NCBI GenBank assembly: GCA_902475025.1
Contig: CABRXX010000030.1
Coordinates: 1-30,798, forward strand
Source: Merdiplasma sp905207905
GTDB lineage: Bacteria > Bacillota > Clostridia > Lachnospirales > Lachnospiraceae
Direction: 5' to 3'
DNA length: 30,798 nucleotides
Below the pieces are notes generated by a model, which worked only from the letters and a program-made list of their open reading frames with translations, did not search any database and had not been told where the DNA came from. The translations under genes were made by a program, and so were the position numbers. Shown here piece by piece: positions 1 through 7,444 of the stretch; position 1 is the first letter of the stretch; each line of letters begins with the position of its first letter.

Positions 1-56
1 AAAAGAATCTTTCCCTGAAAGAACGTCTTACTTCTCTGTTGAAAAAGAGAGGGTAA
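1..56 (+). CDS. minD: MinD C-terminal tail (partial)
   Basis: Only the last 17 codons of a reading frame that enters from the left edge are present (ending ...LTSLLKKRG, stop TAA at 54-56). The tail is short, basic and amphipathic, as expected for the membrane-targeting helix at the C-terminus of the MinD ATPase. A strong ribosome binding site overlaps the stop codon and minE follows 10 nt later, which is the usual minD-minE arrangement. The assignment rests mostly on this position; the fragment is too short for identification by sequence alone. Confidence 0.6.
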   Translation, partial: KNLSLKERLTSLLKKRG

Positions 57-66
57 GGAGGGAACT

Positions 67-333
67 ATGGAAAGAATCAGCAGAATAAAAAGGCAGAGGA
101 AATCAAAAGAAAAAACCTCCGGGGAGATTGCACGTATCCGGTTAGCCGGTACTCTGGCTTCGGATTATCTGGAGTGTTCGCCGGAGCAGTTTGAGATCAT
201 GCGAAAAGAATTGCTGGAAATTCTTTCCAGATATATGGACATCAATGAGACACAGCAGATACAACTGAACATGGTTCAGGAATTAAAGCAAGGGGTTCAA
301 TATGTTAAGACAATACAAATTAAGGGACTATAG
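67..333 (+). CDS. minE: MinE, cell division topological specificity factor
   Basis: MinE binds MinD at the membrane, stimulates its ATPase and drives the Min gradient that keeps FtsZ from assembling at the poles. The protein has 88 residues, the usual size. Residues about 20-35 (ARIRLAGTLASDY) match the MinD-contacting segment, followed by the helix and strand pattern of the topological specificity domain (EIMRKELLEILSRYMDI). The ATG at 67 follows AAGGAGGG at a good distance. The gene sits directly after the minD tail, and its last 32 bp overlap the SEDS gene, so the two are probably translationally coupled. A MinE rather than only DivIVA system suggests an oscillating Min system, as in many Clostridia. 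Confidence 0.9.
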   Translation: MERISRIKRQRKSKEKTSGEIARIRLAGTLASDYLECSPEQFEIMRKELLEILSRYMDINETQQIQLNMVQELKQGVQYVKTIQIKGL

Positions 334-1402
334 ATTCAGCCTGGTACTCTGGGTAGTTGCTCTTTCCACACTGGGCATTATGATCATTGGAAGCGCTCAG
401 AAAGCCTCCCAGACAAAGCAGATTTTCGGATTGATCCTGGGACTGGTGTGCATGGTGGCGGTATCTCTCATTGACTATACCTGGCTGATCAATTTCTACT
501 GGATCTACTATGTGGCAGGCATCGGGCTTCTGATGGCGGTGCTCCTTTTTGGTGTTGAGGTAAACGGGGCAAAGCGCTGGATCAATATCGGCTTTCAGTT
601 TCAACCCTCCGATGTGGCAAAGATCATTCTAATCGTGTTTTTTGCCAAGCTGTTTTCCAAGTATGAGGAAAAGATCAACACGGTAAAAATGATCCTGTTT
701 TCTCTGATTTTGTTGGGGATTCCTCTGTTTTTAATATACAAAGAACCAAATTTGTCCACAACCATTGTGACAGCCCTGGTATTTTGTGTTATAATATTCG
801 TGGCCGGTTTAAGCTACAAGATCATAGGAGGTATCCTGCTGGTGACTATTCCGATGGCGGTGATTTTGTTTACTGTGATTTTGCAGCCGGGACAGACACT
901 GATCGAGGGATATCAGGTAAACCGCATTCTTTCCTGGCTCAAACCGGAAGAGTATGTGGATATTGCAAGACAGCAGCAGAATGCTATTATTGCCATTGGT
1001 TCCGGACAACTTTATGGAAAGGGCCTGAACAATAATGCGGTATCCTCTGTCAAAAACGGAAACTTTTTTTCTGAGTCCCAGACAGACTTTATCTTTGCCG
1101 TGGCTGGGGAGGAATTAGGTTTTCTGGGCTGCTGCCTGATTGTAATTCTGGAATTTCTCATTGCTTTTGAATGTATCCGCATCGGCCGGAAAGCCAAGGA
1201 TCTGGCCGGAACTTTGATCTGCTGCGGGATGGGGGCCCTGATCATGATCCAAAGTTTCGTAAATATTGGCGTAACCACCGGGTTACTGCCCAATACCGGT
1301 ATCGCGCTGCCCTTCGTCAGTTACGGCATGACGTCGCTGGTAAGTTTTTGTATCGGCATTGGTTTTGTGCTGAATGTGGGACTGCAGATCAGGAAATATT
1401 AG
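302..1402 (+). CDS. rodA: RodA/FtsW-family (SEDS) peptidoglycan polymerase
   Basis: SEDS proteins are multi-pass membrane glycosyltransferases that polymerise lipid II with a partner class B PBP. The 366-residue protein has about ten hydrophobic segments beginning near residue 12. It carries the SEDS signatures FIFAVAGEELGFLG and a later PNTGIALPFVSYG loop, plus GVEVNGAKRWI after the early membrane segments. The ATG at 302 lies inside minE and is preceded by AAGGGG. Position between minE and mgsA suggests the elongation-type RodA rather than the division-type FtsW, but this is inferred from context. No partner PBP gene adjoins it; a D,D-carboxypeptidase lies two genes downstream. Confidence 0.88.
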   Translation: MLRQYKLRDYRFSLVLWVVALSTLGIMIIGSAQKASQTKQIFGLILGLVCMVAVSLIDYTWLINFYWIYYVAGIGLLMAVLLFGVEVNGAKRWINIGFQFQPSDVAKIILIVFFAKLFSKYEEKINTVKMILFSLILLGIPLFLIYKEPNLSTTIVTALVFCVIIFVAGLSYKIIGGILLVTIPMAVILFTVILQPGQTLIEGYQVNRILSWLKPEEYVDIARQQQNAIIAIGSGQLYGKGLNNNAVSSVKNGNFFSESQTDFIFAVAGEELGFLGCCLIVILEFLIAFECIRIGRKAKDLAGTLICCGMGALIMIQSFVNIGVTTGLLPNTGIALPFVSYGMTSLVSFCIGIGFVLNVGLQIRKY

Positions 1403-1426
1403 AAGGTTTTTAGGAGGTTTTCACTT

Positions 1427-1822
1427 ATGAATATTGGATTTATTGCCCATGATGCAAAGAAAAAATTAATGCAGAACTGCTGCATTGCCTACCGGGGTAT
1501 TCTGTTAAAAAATGAATTGTATGCTACCGGTACGACAGGTCGGCTTATTGAGGAGGCCACCGGACTTTCGGTGCACAAATTTCTGGCCGGTCATGTGGGG
1601 GGAGAGCAACAGATGGGAGCTATGATTGAACAAAATCAATTGGATCTGGTGCTGTTTTTCCGGGATCCCAATACGCCAAAGGTGACGGAACCGGATATAA
1701 CCAAGGTGATCCGCATGTGTGATATTCACAATATTCCTCTGGCTACCAACATTGCTTCCGCAGAAGTTCTGCTGAAATCATTAGAACGAGGAGATCTTGA
1801 GTGGCGTGAAATGTACAAATAA
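1427..1822 (+). CDS. mgsA: Methylglyoxal synthase (variant active site)
   Basis: The enzyme converts dihydroxyacetone phosphate to methylglyoxal and phosphate, a phosphate-releasing bypass of lower glycolysis. The 131-residue protein has the family pattern: IAHDAKK near the N-terminus, ATGTTG at 33-38, GGEQQMGA at 58-65, FFRDP at 77-81 and NIPLATN near the C-terminus. Compared with E. coli MgsA from memory, the phosphate-binding ATGTTG and Asp101 (here Asp90) are kept. The proposed catalytic Asp71 is Glu60 here, and His98 is replaced by Thr87. The start follows AGGAGG. The D,D-carboxypeptidase gene overlaps its 3' end. The fold assignment is secure, but activity is less certain because of these substitutions. 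Confidence 0.9.
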   Translation: MNIGFIAHDAKKKLMQNCCIAYRGILLKNELYATGTTGRLIEEATGLSVHKFLAGHVGGEQQMGAMIEQNQLDLVLFFRDPNTPKVTEPDITKVIRMCDIHNIPLATNIASAEVLLKSLERGDLEWREMYK

Positions 1823-2891
1823 GGAGACTGCGCAGGAACGTTCCTATTATACAGAGCGGGAATGGGCCAGAATTACGGCAAAAGAAGAGGAAGAGAAAAA
1901 ACATCAGCGAAAGCTGGCCATATTTTTAGGGATACTGACAGCCGTCACTCTGCTGATGTGCTACCTGGTATATTTTTTTGTAATCCGTTCCCATGACTAT
2001 GAACTGGATCATCCCTTTGCCTCAAATGACAGAGTCTATGGGATTCAGAGCGGCCTTACCGTTTCCGACACGGCAGAAAGCTTTGCCGCCAATTTGTGTG
2101 TCACAGACCAGGATGTAAACAATACTCTGCCCATCGGGGCATACAGCGCAGCGCTTTTTGATTTAAACGGCAGGCAGGTGGTTTACGGAAGAGATCTTTT
2201 TACCAAACGTTCCCCTGCCAGCCTTACGAAGATCATGACTGCCATGGTAGCACTAAAATACGGTAATCTGGATGATATGGTGACTGTGACGGAGACTGCC
2301 CTGGATATTGAGTACGGTTCTTCCGTCTGCGATATCAAGGTGGGAGACCGGCTTTCCTTAAAGCAGCTTCTCTACGGATTGATGATCGCTTCCGGAAATG
2401 ATGCTGCCATGATGATTGCAGAGCATGTGGGGGGATCCGTGGCCGGTTTTGTGGATCTGATGAATCAGGAAGCGCGGGCTCTTGGAGCTACGGGCACTCA
2501 TTTTACCAATCCCCACGGTCTTACGGATTCCGACCATTATACTACCGCCTATGACCTTTATCTTATGTTTCAGGCAGCTATGGAATATGATGTGTTTATG
2601 GACATGATTAACCGGAAGAATTATTATGCAGAGTACACCAGAGTGGACGGCTCTGCAGTGGCAGTTACCTGGGAATCCACTAATCACTATTTTACCAGTC
2701 TGGCAGATGCACCGGACAATGTGATCGTTTACGGAGGAAAAACCGGTACCACAGATGATGCAGGAGCCTGCCTGTCTCTTCTGGCAAAAGATCTTTACGG
2801 AAACCCCTATCTGGCTGTGGTTCTCCATGCCGGAAACAAAGACGAGCTGTATCAGGAAATGAATCAGATATTGTCCCTGATCGAGAATTAA
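1797..2891 (+). CDS. D-alanyl-D-alanine carboxypeptidase (DacF-like, low-molecular-weight PBP)
   Basis: This penicillin-binding protein trims the terminal D-Ala from peptidoglycan stem peptides outside the membrane. All three catalytic motifs are present: S142-L-T-K145, S199-G-N201 and K315-T-G317. Residues 1-39 are charged and cytoplasmic (KEEEEKKHQRK), followed by one membrane segment at about 40-63, so it is a membrane-anchored protein and not one with a cleaved signal peptide. The C-terminal beta domain of PBP5-type enzymes is absent; the protein ends soon after the transpeptidase fold (364 residues). The start is uncertain: TTG at 1797, very close to GAGGAG, or GTG at 1806. Either overlaps the end of mgsA and implies coupling. 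Confidence 0.87.
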   Translation: MSGVKCTNKETAQERSYYTEREWARITAKEEEEKKHQRKLAIFLGILTAVTLLMCYLVYFFVIRSHDYELDHPFASNDRVYGIQSGLTVSDTAESFAANLCVTDQDVNNTLPIGAYSAALFDLNGRQVVYGRDLFTKRSPASLTKIMTAMVALKYGNLDDMVTVTETALDIEYGSSVCDIKVGDRLSLKQLLYGLMIASGNDAAMMIAEHVGGSVAGFVDLMNQEARALGATGTHFTNPHGLTDSDHYTTAYDLYLMFQAAMEYDVFMDMINRKNYYAEYTRVDGSAVAVTWESTNHYFTSLADAPDNVIVYGGKTGTTDDAGACLSLLAKDLYGNPYLAVVLHAGNKDELYQEMNQILSLIEN

Positions 2892-2894
2892 CAG

Positions 2895-2923
2895 TTGTAT
2901 TTTAGCGGTAAATAGTCTATAAT
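2895..2923 (+). promoter_or_regulatory. Probable sigma-A promoter for the P-loop protein gene
   Basis: A perfect -10 box TATAAT (2918-2923) lies 17 nt after TTGTAT (2895-2900), which matches the -35 consensus only at TTG plus spacing. It sits just after the carboxypeptidase stop and 43 nt before the next ATG. A second TATAAT at 2929-2934 has no -35 box at a proper distance. Confidence 0.5.
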
Positions 2924-2966
2924 TGTTTTATAATATTTTTATCCGATACTGAAGGAGGAGATTACA

Positions 2967-3386
2967 ATGATACAATTAATCATAGGCGAGAAGGGCAAGG
3001 GTAAAACAAAAGTTCTTTTAGAAAAGGCAAACACAGAGATCAAGAACGCACACGGAAACATGGTTTACATTGATAAGAGCGGACAGCATATGTATGAGCT
3101 GAATAACAAGATTCGTCTTGTGGATGCTACCACTTTTCCGCTTGTAAACAGTGATGAATTTCTTGGTTTCATCTGCGGGGTGATTTCCCAGGATCATGAT
3201 CTGGAGCAGATGTATCTTGACAGTTTTTTAAAAATCGCACATCTGGAAGGTGAAGATGTGGCTCCTGCACTGGACAAGCTGGCCAAGATCAGTGAGCAGT
3301 TCCAGGTAAACTTTGTTATCAGTATCTCCTTAACCAGAGATCAGTTACCGGATTCTATGAAAGAGAACGTAATTGCTGAATTGTAA
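2967..3386 (+). CDS. Small P-loop protein of unknown function
   Basis: A 139-residue protein that begins with a Walker A motif, GEKGKGKTK, at residues 7-15, followed by alternating strand and helix segments consistent with a minimal nucleotide-binding fold (VYIDKSG; IRLVDATTF; VNFVISISL). I see no clear Walker B motif. Proteins like this are often annotated as PilT-like in Lachnospiraceae genomes, but it is far too short to be the PilT retraction ATPase and no pilus genes are nearby. The ATG follows AAGGAGGAG at ideal spacing and the gene has its own promoter. It ends against a convergent gene, with a long hairpin between them. Function unknown. Confidence 0.8.
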   Translation: MIQLIIGEKGKGKTKVLLEKANTEIKNAHGNMVYIDKSGQHMYELNNKIRLVDATTFPLVNSDEFLGFICGVISQDHDLEQMYLDSFLKIAHLEGEDVAPALDKLAKISEQFQVNFVISISLTRDQLPDSMKENVIAEL

Positions 3387-3398
3387 GATTGACTACAT

Positions 3399-3526
3399 AA
3401 AAGGGGCGGCTGCAAAATGCTGATCGTGCCGGATAGTTCCTGTACTTTTCCTAAGAAATAGGATTGTTTTCTTGAGAAAAGCGCCAGGAAAGTTCCGCAG
3501 ATCCTGTTTTGTGATCGCCCCTTTTT
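3399..3526. terminator. Long imperfect hairpin between convergent genes (bidirectional terminator or structured RNA)
   Basis: The 10-nt ends AAAAGGGGCG (3399-3408) and CGCCCCTTTT (3516-3525) are exact reverse complements, giving a T-run after the hairpin on both strands. Inside, further blocks pair across the axis with bulges and G-U pairs: TGCAAAA with TTTTGTG, GATC with GATC, TTCCTG with CAGGAA, and CTTTTC with GAAAAG. The total is 128 nt, longer than a normal intrinsic terminator. Termination of both flanking genes is the simplest role. Confidence 0.6.
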
Positions 3527-3549
3527 CATGAGATAGGAAATTTTCTTCC

Positions 3550-3768
3550 TTATTCGGTAGTTGTGCCGAAACGGTTTACCCGCCCGTAAAGGCTGAGAAG
3601 ATATAATCCGGCAAGCCCTACCAGAGCATAGATCACTCTGGACAGCCAGGACATATTCCCAAAGAGAAAATTTACCAGATCAAATCGAAAGAAGCCAATC
3701 AGCCCCCAGTTTACTGCTCCTACAATCACCAGGGTGAGAGAGGTGTAATCCCAAAATTTAGAACTCAT
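3550..3768 (-). CDS. DUF378-like small membrane protein
   Basis: A 72-residue protein with two hydrophobic helices (about 9-27 and 43-60). The segment LTLVIVGAVNWGLIGFFRFDLV followed by a short loop and a second helix ending in LYGRVNR is the pattern of DUF378 (YuzA-like) proteins. Their role is unknown. The ATG at 3768 follows AAGGAGGAA. It is a single-gene unit transcribed toward the 128-nt hairpin and divergent from the HlyD-like gene. I could not pick a convincing promoter for it in the AT-rich stretch 3770-3835. Confidence 0.8.
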   Translation of the reverse strand: MSSKFWDYTSLTLVIVGAVNWGLIGFFRFDLVNFLFGNMSWLSRVIYALVGLAGLYLLSLYGRVNRFGTTTE

Positions 3769-3835
3769 AGTTTATTCCTCCTTATCATGTCAATTTTATT
3801 TTTTCCAGTTTGTATTTTTTTATGCAAAACTACGG

Positions 3836-3864
3836 TTGAGATAAAGGAGAGAACGTGCTAAAAT
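3836..3864 (+). promoter_or_regulatory. Promoter of the HlyD-like/yggS/sepF cluster
   Basis: TTGAGA (3836-3841), a 17-nt spacer and TAAAAT (3859-3864) form a good sigma-A-type promoter 25 nt before the HlyD-like start codon. It is the first strong promoter upstream of the run of same-strand genes that follows. Confidence 0.6.
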
Positions 3865-3888
3865 AAACCGGAGAGGAGGCCCGGACTT

Positions 3889-5247
3889 TTGGCTGGAAAA
3901 AAATCTAATAGGAAAATTACTAAATACAGACGGTATTCCGTAATAAATATTGGTACAATTCTGTTTGGTATCATTTTTATTTATATGATCGCCTGTATTT
4001 TTCTTTATGCAACCACAGAACATGTTACTTCTTATGAAGTGATCTCAGGATCTATTTCCGGAAATTATCGATACCGTGCGTTGGCTCTGAAGACCGAAGC
4101 GGTTGTCACGGCTCCTCAAAGCGGAAAAGTGACTTATTATGCCAGAGAAGGCGCTAAGGCAAGCGCAGGTTCCACAGTTTGCTCCATCAATGAGGCCGGT
4201 GTAGACGCTTCTGCCTTAGGCAATCTGGAGCTTGATGCGGAGGATTACTCAAATTTAAAAAATACGATGTCTTCCTTTGCATTAAATTTTGATGACAGCA
4301 GTTTTCAGAATGTCTATGATTTTAAAGCGGATCTGGAAAGCTACATCCTTCAGCAGTCCCAGACCAGTACCGGCACTGCCATCGGCATGAATCAGTGTAC
4401 CGCGCCTGCCTCCGGCTTTGTGGTGTACGCAGTAGACTCTCTGGAAAATCTTACAGAACAGGAGATTACCCCTGAGCTTTTTGACCAGAACAGTTATGAA
4501 AAAACGAATCTGCGTTTTAACGGAACAGCCACTGCCGGAAGCCCTCTGTTTAAGATGGTGACAGATGAAAACTGGGCGCTGTATTTTCCGCTGGACACAA
4601 GCCTGGCTACGGAATTAATGGATCGTTCTTCCATAAGATTCCGCTTTCTGAAGGATGACAATACTTTCACTGCAAAGTTTTCTATTATCCAAAATGATGG
4701 GAACTATTTCGGCAAAATCGCTTTGAATAATTCGCTGATCCGGTACGTCTCAGACCGTTATCTGGAGATTGAGCTTCTTCTAAGCCGAAAAGAAGGGCTT
4801 AAAATTCCAACCTCTGCGATTGCAGAAAAGGAATTTTACAAGATACCCAAAGAATATGTGACAGATAATTCGGGAACCCAAAAGGAAGTAGCGATTCTCA
4901 GGGAGACCTTCAACAATGACGGGTCTTCTTCTGTAAAAAATGTGATTGCCACTGTTTACGGAAGAACCGAGGACTCTATTCTGGTGAGTACAGATTTGTT
5001 CCAGCCCGGAGATTATGTGCTGATGCAGGATACCAATAAAAAATATCAGATCCAGGAAAACAATGTAGAGACTATTCAGGGTGTTTACAATATTAATAAA
5101 GGGTATGCCGTATTCCGCGAGGTGACGGTGATTGATGAAAATGAAGAATTTTGCATTGTAGAATCCAACAATGTCTATGGATTAGATACGCATGATTTTA
5201 TTGCCATGGACGCCGCAACTGTGGATAATGATGACATCATCAGTTAG
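3889..5247 (+). CDS. HlyD-like membrane-anchored protein (adaptor-type)
   Basis: A 452-residue protein with a basic N-terminus, one membrane segment at about residues 20-42 and a large extracytoplasmic part. Residues about 70-105 (VVTAPQSGKVTYYAREGAKASAGSTVCSI) look like a biotinyl-lipoyl half-motif, and a second half (CTAPASGFVVYAVDS) follows after a helical insert, as in HlyD/RND adaptors. No exporter partner is encoded nearby; the gene is followed by yggS and sepF, so a cell-envelope or division-linked role is possible but is only inference from position. The start is TTG at 3889, 9 nt after GAGAGGAGG. The gap to yggS is 61 nt, consistent with one operon. Confidence 0.75.
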   Translation: MAGKKSNRKITKYRRYSVINIGTILFGIIFIYMIACIFLYATTEHVTSYEVISGSISGNYRYRALALKTEAVVTAPQSGKVTYYAREGAKASAGSTVCSINEAGVDASALGNLELDAEDYSNLKNTMSSFALNFDDSSFQNVYDFKADLESYILQQSQTSTGTAIGMNQCTAPASGFVVYAVDSLENLTEQEITPELFDQNSYEKTNLRFNGTATAGSPLFKMVTDENWALYFPLDTSLATELMDRSSIRFRFLKDDNTFTAKFSIIQNDGNYFGKIALNNSLIRYVSDRYLEIELLLSRKEGLKIPTSAIAEKEFYKIPKEYVTDNSGTQKEVAILRETFNNDGSSSVKNVIATVYGRTEDSILVSTDLFQPGDYVLMQDTNKKYQIQENNVETIQGVYNINKGYAVFREVTVIDENEEFCIVESNNVYGLDTHDFIAMDAATVDNDDIIS

Positions 5248-5308
5248 CGCGGATATTTTTAGATCATGCATACCGGCATTTTGCCAAATCAGGAAAAGAG
5301 GGGACATT

Positions 5309-5995
5309 ATGATAAAAGAGCAATTAAGAGACGTACAGCAGAGAATAGAAGCCGCCTGTCTGCGGGCAGGCAGAAACCCTAAAGAAGTGACTTTAATTGC
5401 AGTAAGCAAGACAAAGCCTGTCTCTATGATCCAGGAGGTTCTGGAGGAGGGAGTTGCAGATTTTGGTGAAAATAAGCCTCAGGAGCTTCGAGATAAGTAT
5501 GAGGTGCTGCCAGAAGACCTTCGATGGCATTTGATTGGCCATTTGCAGAGAAATAAGATCAAATATATTATTGACAAGGCTTGTATGATTCATTCTGTGG
5601 AATCTGTGCGGCTTGCGCAAGCCATTGATCAGGAAGCCGAAAAGCATGGTCTTATTATGCCGGTGCTGGTAGAAGTAAATGTTGCCAGAGAGGAAAGTAA
5701 ATTTGGAATCATGCCCGAGGAAACGCTTGATTTTGTGCAGGAGATTGCCCAATTTCCCCATATCCAGATTCAGGGATTGATGACGATTGCCCCGTTTACG
5801 GAGAACCCGGAAGAAAATCGTCAATATTTTAAAAAATTAAAAAAATTACAGGTTGACATAGCGGCCAAAAACATTGATAATGTTTGTATGTGCCATTTAA
5901 GCATGGGCATGACGGGAGACTATGAAGTGGCCATAGAAGAGGGCGCTACCATGGTGCGTGTGGGAACCGGAATTTTTGGAACACGTAATCCATAA
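5309..5995 (+). CDS. yggS: YggS/PLPBP-family pyridoxal phosphate homeostasis protein
   Basis: These single-domain TIM-barrel proteins bind PLP and help keep vitamin B6 and some amino acid pools balanced; no catalytic activity is firmly known. The PLP-binding lysine is K34 in AVSKTKP. Other family signatures are DFGENKPQEL, WHLIGHLQRNK, IHSVES, VEVNVAREESKFG, GLMTIAP, LSMGMTGDYEVAI and VRVGTGIFG. The ATG at 5309 after AGAGGGGA is preferred over upstream in-frame starts at 5192 and later, which would run back into the HlyD-like gene; this gives 228 residues, the family size. The yggS-sepF pairing is conserved in Firmicutes and Actinobacteria. Confidence 0.93.
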   Translation: MIKEQLRDVQQRIEAACLRAGRNPKEVTLIAVSKTKPVSMIQEVLEEGVADFGENKPQELRDKYEVLPEDLRWHLIGHLQRNKIKYIIDKACMIHSVESVRLAQAIDQEAEKHGLIMPVLVEVNVAREESKFGIMPEETLDFVQEIAQFPHIQIQGLMTIAPFTENPEENRQYFKKLKKLQVDIAAKNIDNVCMCHLSMGMTGDYEVAIEEGATMVRVGTGIFGTRNP

Positions 5996-6017
5996 GTACT
6001 TAGTAAGGAGATTAAGA

Positions 6018-6605
6018 ATGAGCGTTTTAGATAAATTTTTAAATGCAATGAAACTCAACGATGATGACGGATTTGATGAGGACGATTATCTGGATGAGGA
6101 AATTGATGATTATGAGGAGCCACGTTCCAGACGACGTCTGATAAAATCCAGAGAGGACGAGGATGATCTCTTTGAGGATTATGGAACCGGCACTGCCGCA
6201 GCCAGTGAGAGCCGCAGCGTTTCCGCTTCTTCTAAGGATAAACAGACTGCTTCCGCAAAGACTGCCAAATCTTCAAAGATCTCTCCCATTCGGCCCAGAA
6301 AAGCAGGTGCGCCCGGTATGGAGGTCTGTGTGATCAAACCTCATACTATGGAGGATTCCAGAGAGATCACAGAGACCCTGCTGGCTAACTGTACGGTTGT
6401 TTTGAATATGGAGGGACTGGATCTGGATATTGCCCAGAGAATCATTGATTTTGCTTCCGGTTCCTGCTATGCGATTGACGGAAACCTTCAGAAGATCAGC
6501 AACTATATTTTTATTATTACCCCTGCCTCTGTGGATATTTCCGGTGATTTCCAGGAGATTCTCACCGGAGCCTTTGATGTTCCTTCCTTTGAGAAGAAGT
6601 TCTAA
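6018..6605 (+). CDS. sepF: SepF, FtsZ-binding cell division protein
   Basis: SepF bundles FtsZ and tethers it to the membrane at the septum. The 195-residue protein has the expected three parts: an N-terminal amphipathic membrane-binding helix (MSVLDKFLNAMKL); an acidic then Ser/Ala/Lys-rich linker (about 15-98); and the SepF core at about 100-180 (VCVIKPHTMEDSREITETLL, VVLNMEGLDLDIAQRIIDF, GSCYAIDGNLQKIS, IFIITPASVDISG). The ATG at 6018 follows TAAGGAG. It lies 22 nt after yggS and 5 nt before ylmH. Unlike Bacillus, no ylmG or divIVA is in the cluster. Confidence 0.94.
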   Translation: MSVLDKFLNAMKLNDDDGFDEDDYLDEEIDDYEEPRSRRRLIKSREDEDDLFEDYGTGTAAASESRSVSASSKDKQTASAKTAKSSKISPIRPRKAGAPGMEVCVIKPHTMEDSREITETLLANCTVVLNMEGLDLDIAQRIIDFASGSCYAIDGNLQKISNYIFIITPASVDISGDFQEILTGAFDVPSFEKKF

Positions 6606-6610
6606 GCCTT

Positions 6611-7369
6611 ATGACCAGAGAAGAGGAATTATTTCAAAAACGTCTGCTGGACCTGGCTGATGCAGCCTGGAAGCGAGGCATTGTCACCTTCACAGATTTT
6701 CTGAATCTGAATGAACAGAATATTTATCACAGCATCTTGCCGAAGCTTTCTTTTGTCCAAAGTCAAAGTTTCGGCGGATATGAAAATGCAGAGCGTCAGA
6801 TGGTGGCCTTTTTTCCTTCTGATGCTTTTTATCTTGAAGTTTCTTATCCCATGGTCTGTCTGAAGATCAGCCCGCTAAGCAAAAAATTTTCAGATACCCT
6901 AACCCATAGGGATTATTTGGGTTCTCTTATGAATCTTGGGGTAGAGCGCAGCAAAATGGGCGATATTTTGCTCCAGGATCAGGATGCCTTTCTGTTTTGT
7001 CAGGAGGCCATAGGAGAATTTCTGTCAGTGGAACTGACCAGAGTCCGCCATACCAGCGTGCAGTGTAGTCTCTGTCCACTGGAAGACTTTCATTATACCC
7101 CGAAGCTTATGGAGATCACCGGGACGGTGGCCTCCGTCCGTCTGGACGCTCTGCTTTCGCTTGCTTTCCAGACTTCCAGAAGCAGCCTTACGGGACTGAT
7201 GGAAGGCGGGAAAACTTTTGTAAATGGCCGCCTGATTACCAGCAATGGTTACCATGTAAAAGAGGGAGATCTGATCTCTTTGAGAGGCTATGGCCGTTTC
7301 CAATACGAGGGGATCCTTTCTGTCACGAAAAAAGGACGGAATCTGGTGCGCCTCTGGAAATATGTATGA
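6611..7369 (+). CDS. ylmH: YlmH-like S4-domain RNA-binding protein
   Basis: A 252-residue protein with an N-terminal YlmH-type domain and a C-terminal S4 RNA-binding domain at about 175-235 (VRLDALLSLAFQTSRSS, KTFVNGRLI, VKEGDLISLRGYG). Bacillus YlmH acts on stalled 50S peptidyl-tRNA complexes in ribosome-associated quality control; the same role here is inferred from family membership. The start is 5 nt after sepF with only a weak ribosome binding site (AGAAG), so translation probably depends on coupling to sepF. Cys residues in VQCSLCPLEDFHY are a local curiosity without assigned function. Confidence 0.87.
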   Translation: MTREEELFQKRLLDLADAAWKRGIVTFTDFLNLNEQNIYHSILPKLSFVQSQSFGGYENAERQMVAFFPSDAFYLEVSYPMVCLKISPLSKKFSDTLTHRDYLGSLMNLGVERSKMGDILLQDQDAFLFCQEAIGEFLSVELTRVRHTSVQCSLCPLEDFHYTPKLMEITGTVASVRLDALLSLAFQTSRSSLTGLMEGGKTFVNGRLITSNGYHVKEGDLISLRGYGRFQYEGILSVTKKGRNLVRLWKYV

Positions 7370-7444
7370 TGAAAAGAAAGGTATCTGAATCATCAGAGCG
7401 TTACAGCTCTGCCCACAGGTGCGCGCCGGAGAAAGGTCGGCAGA

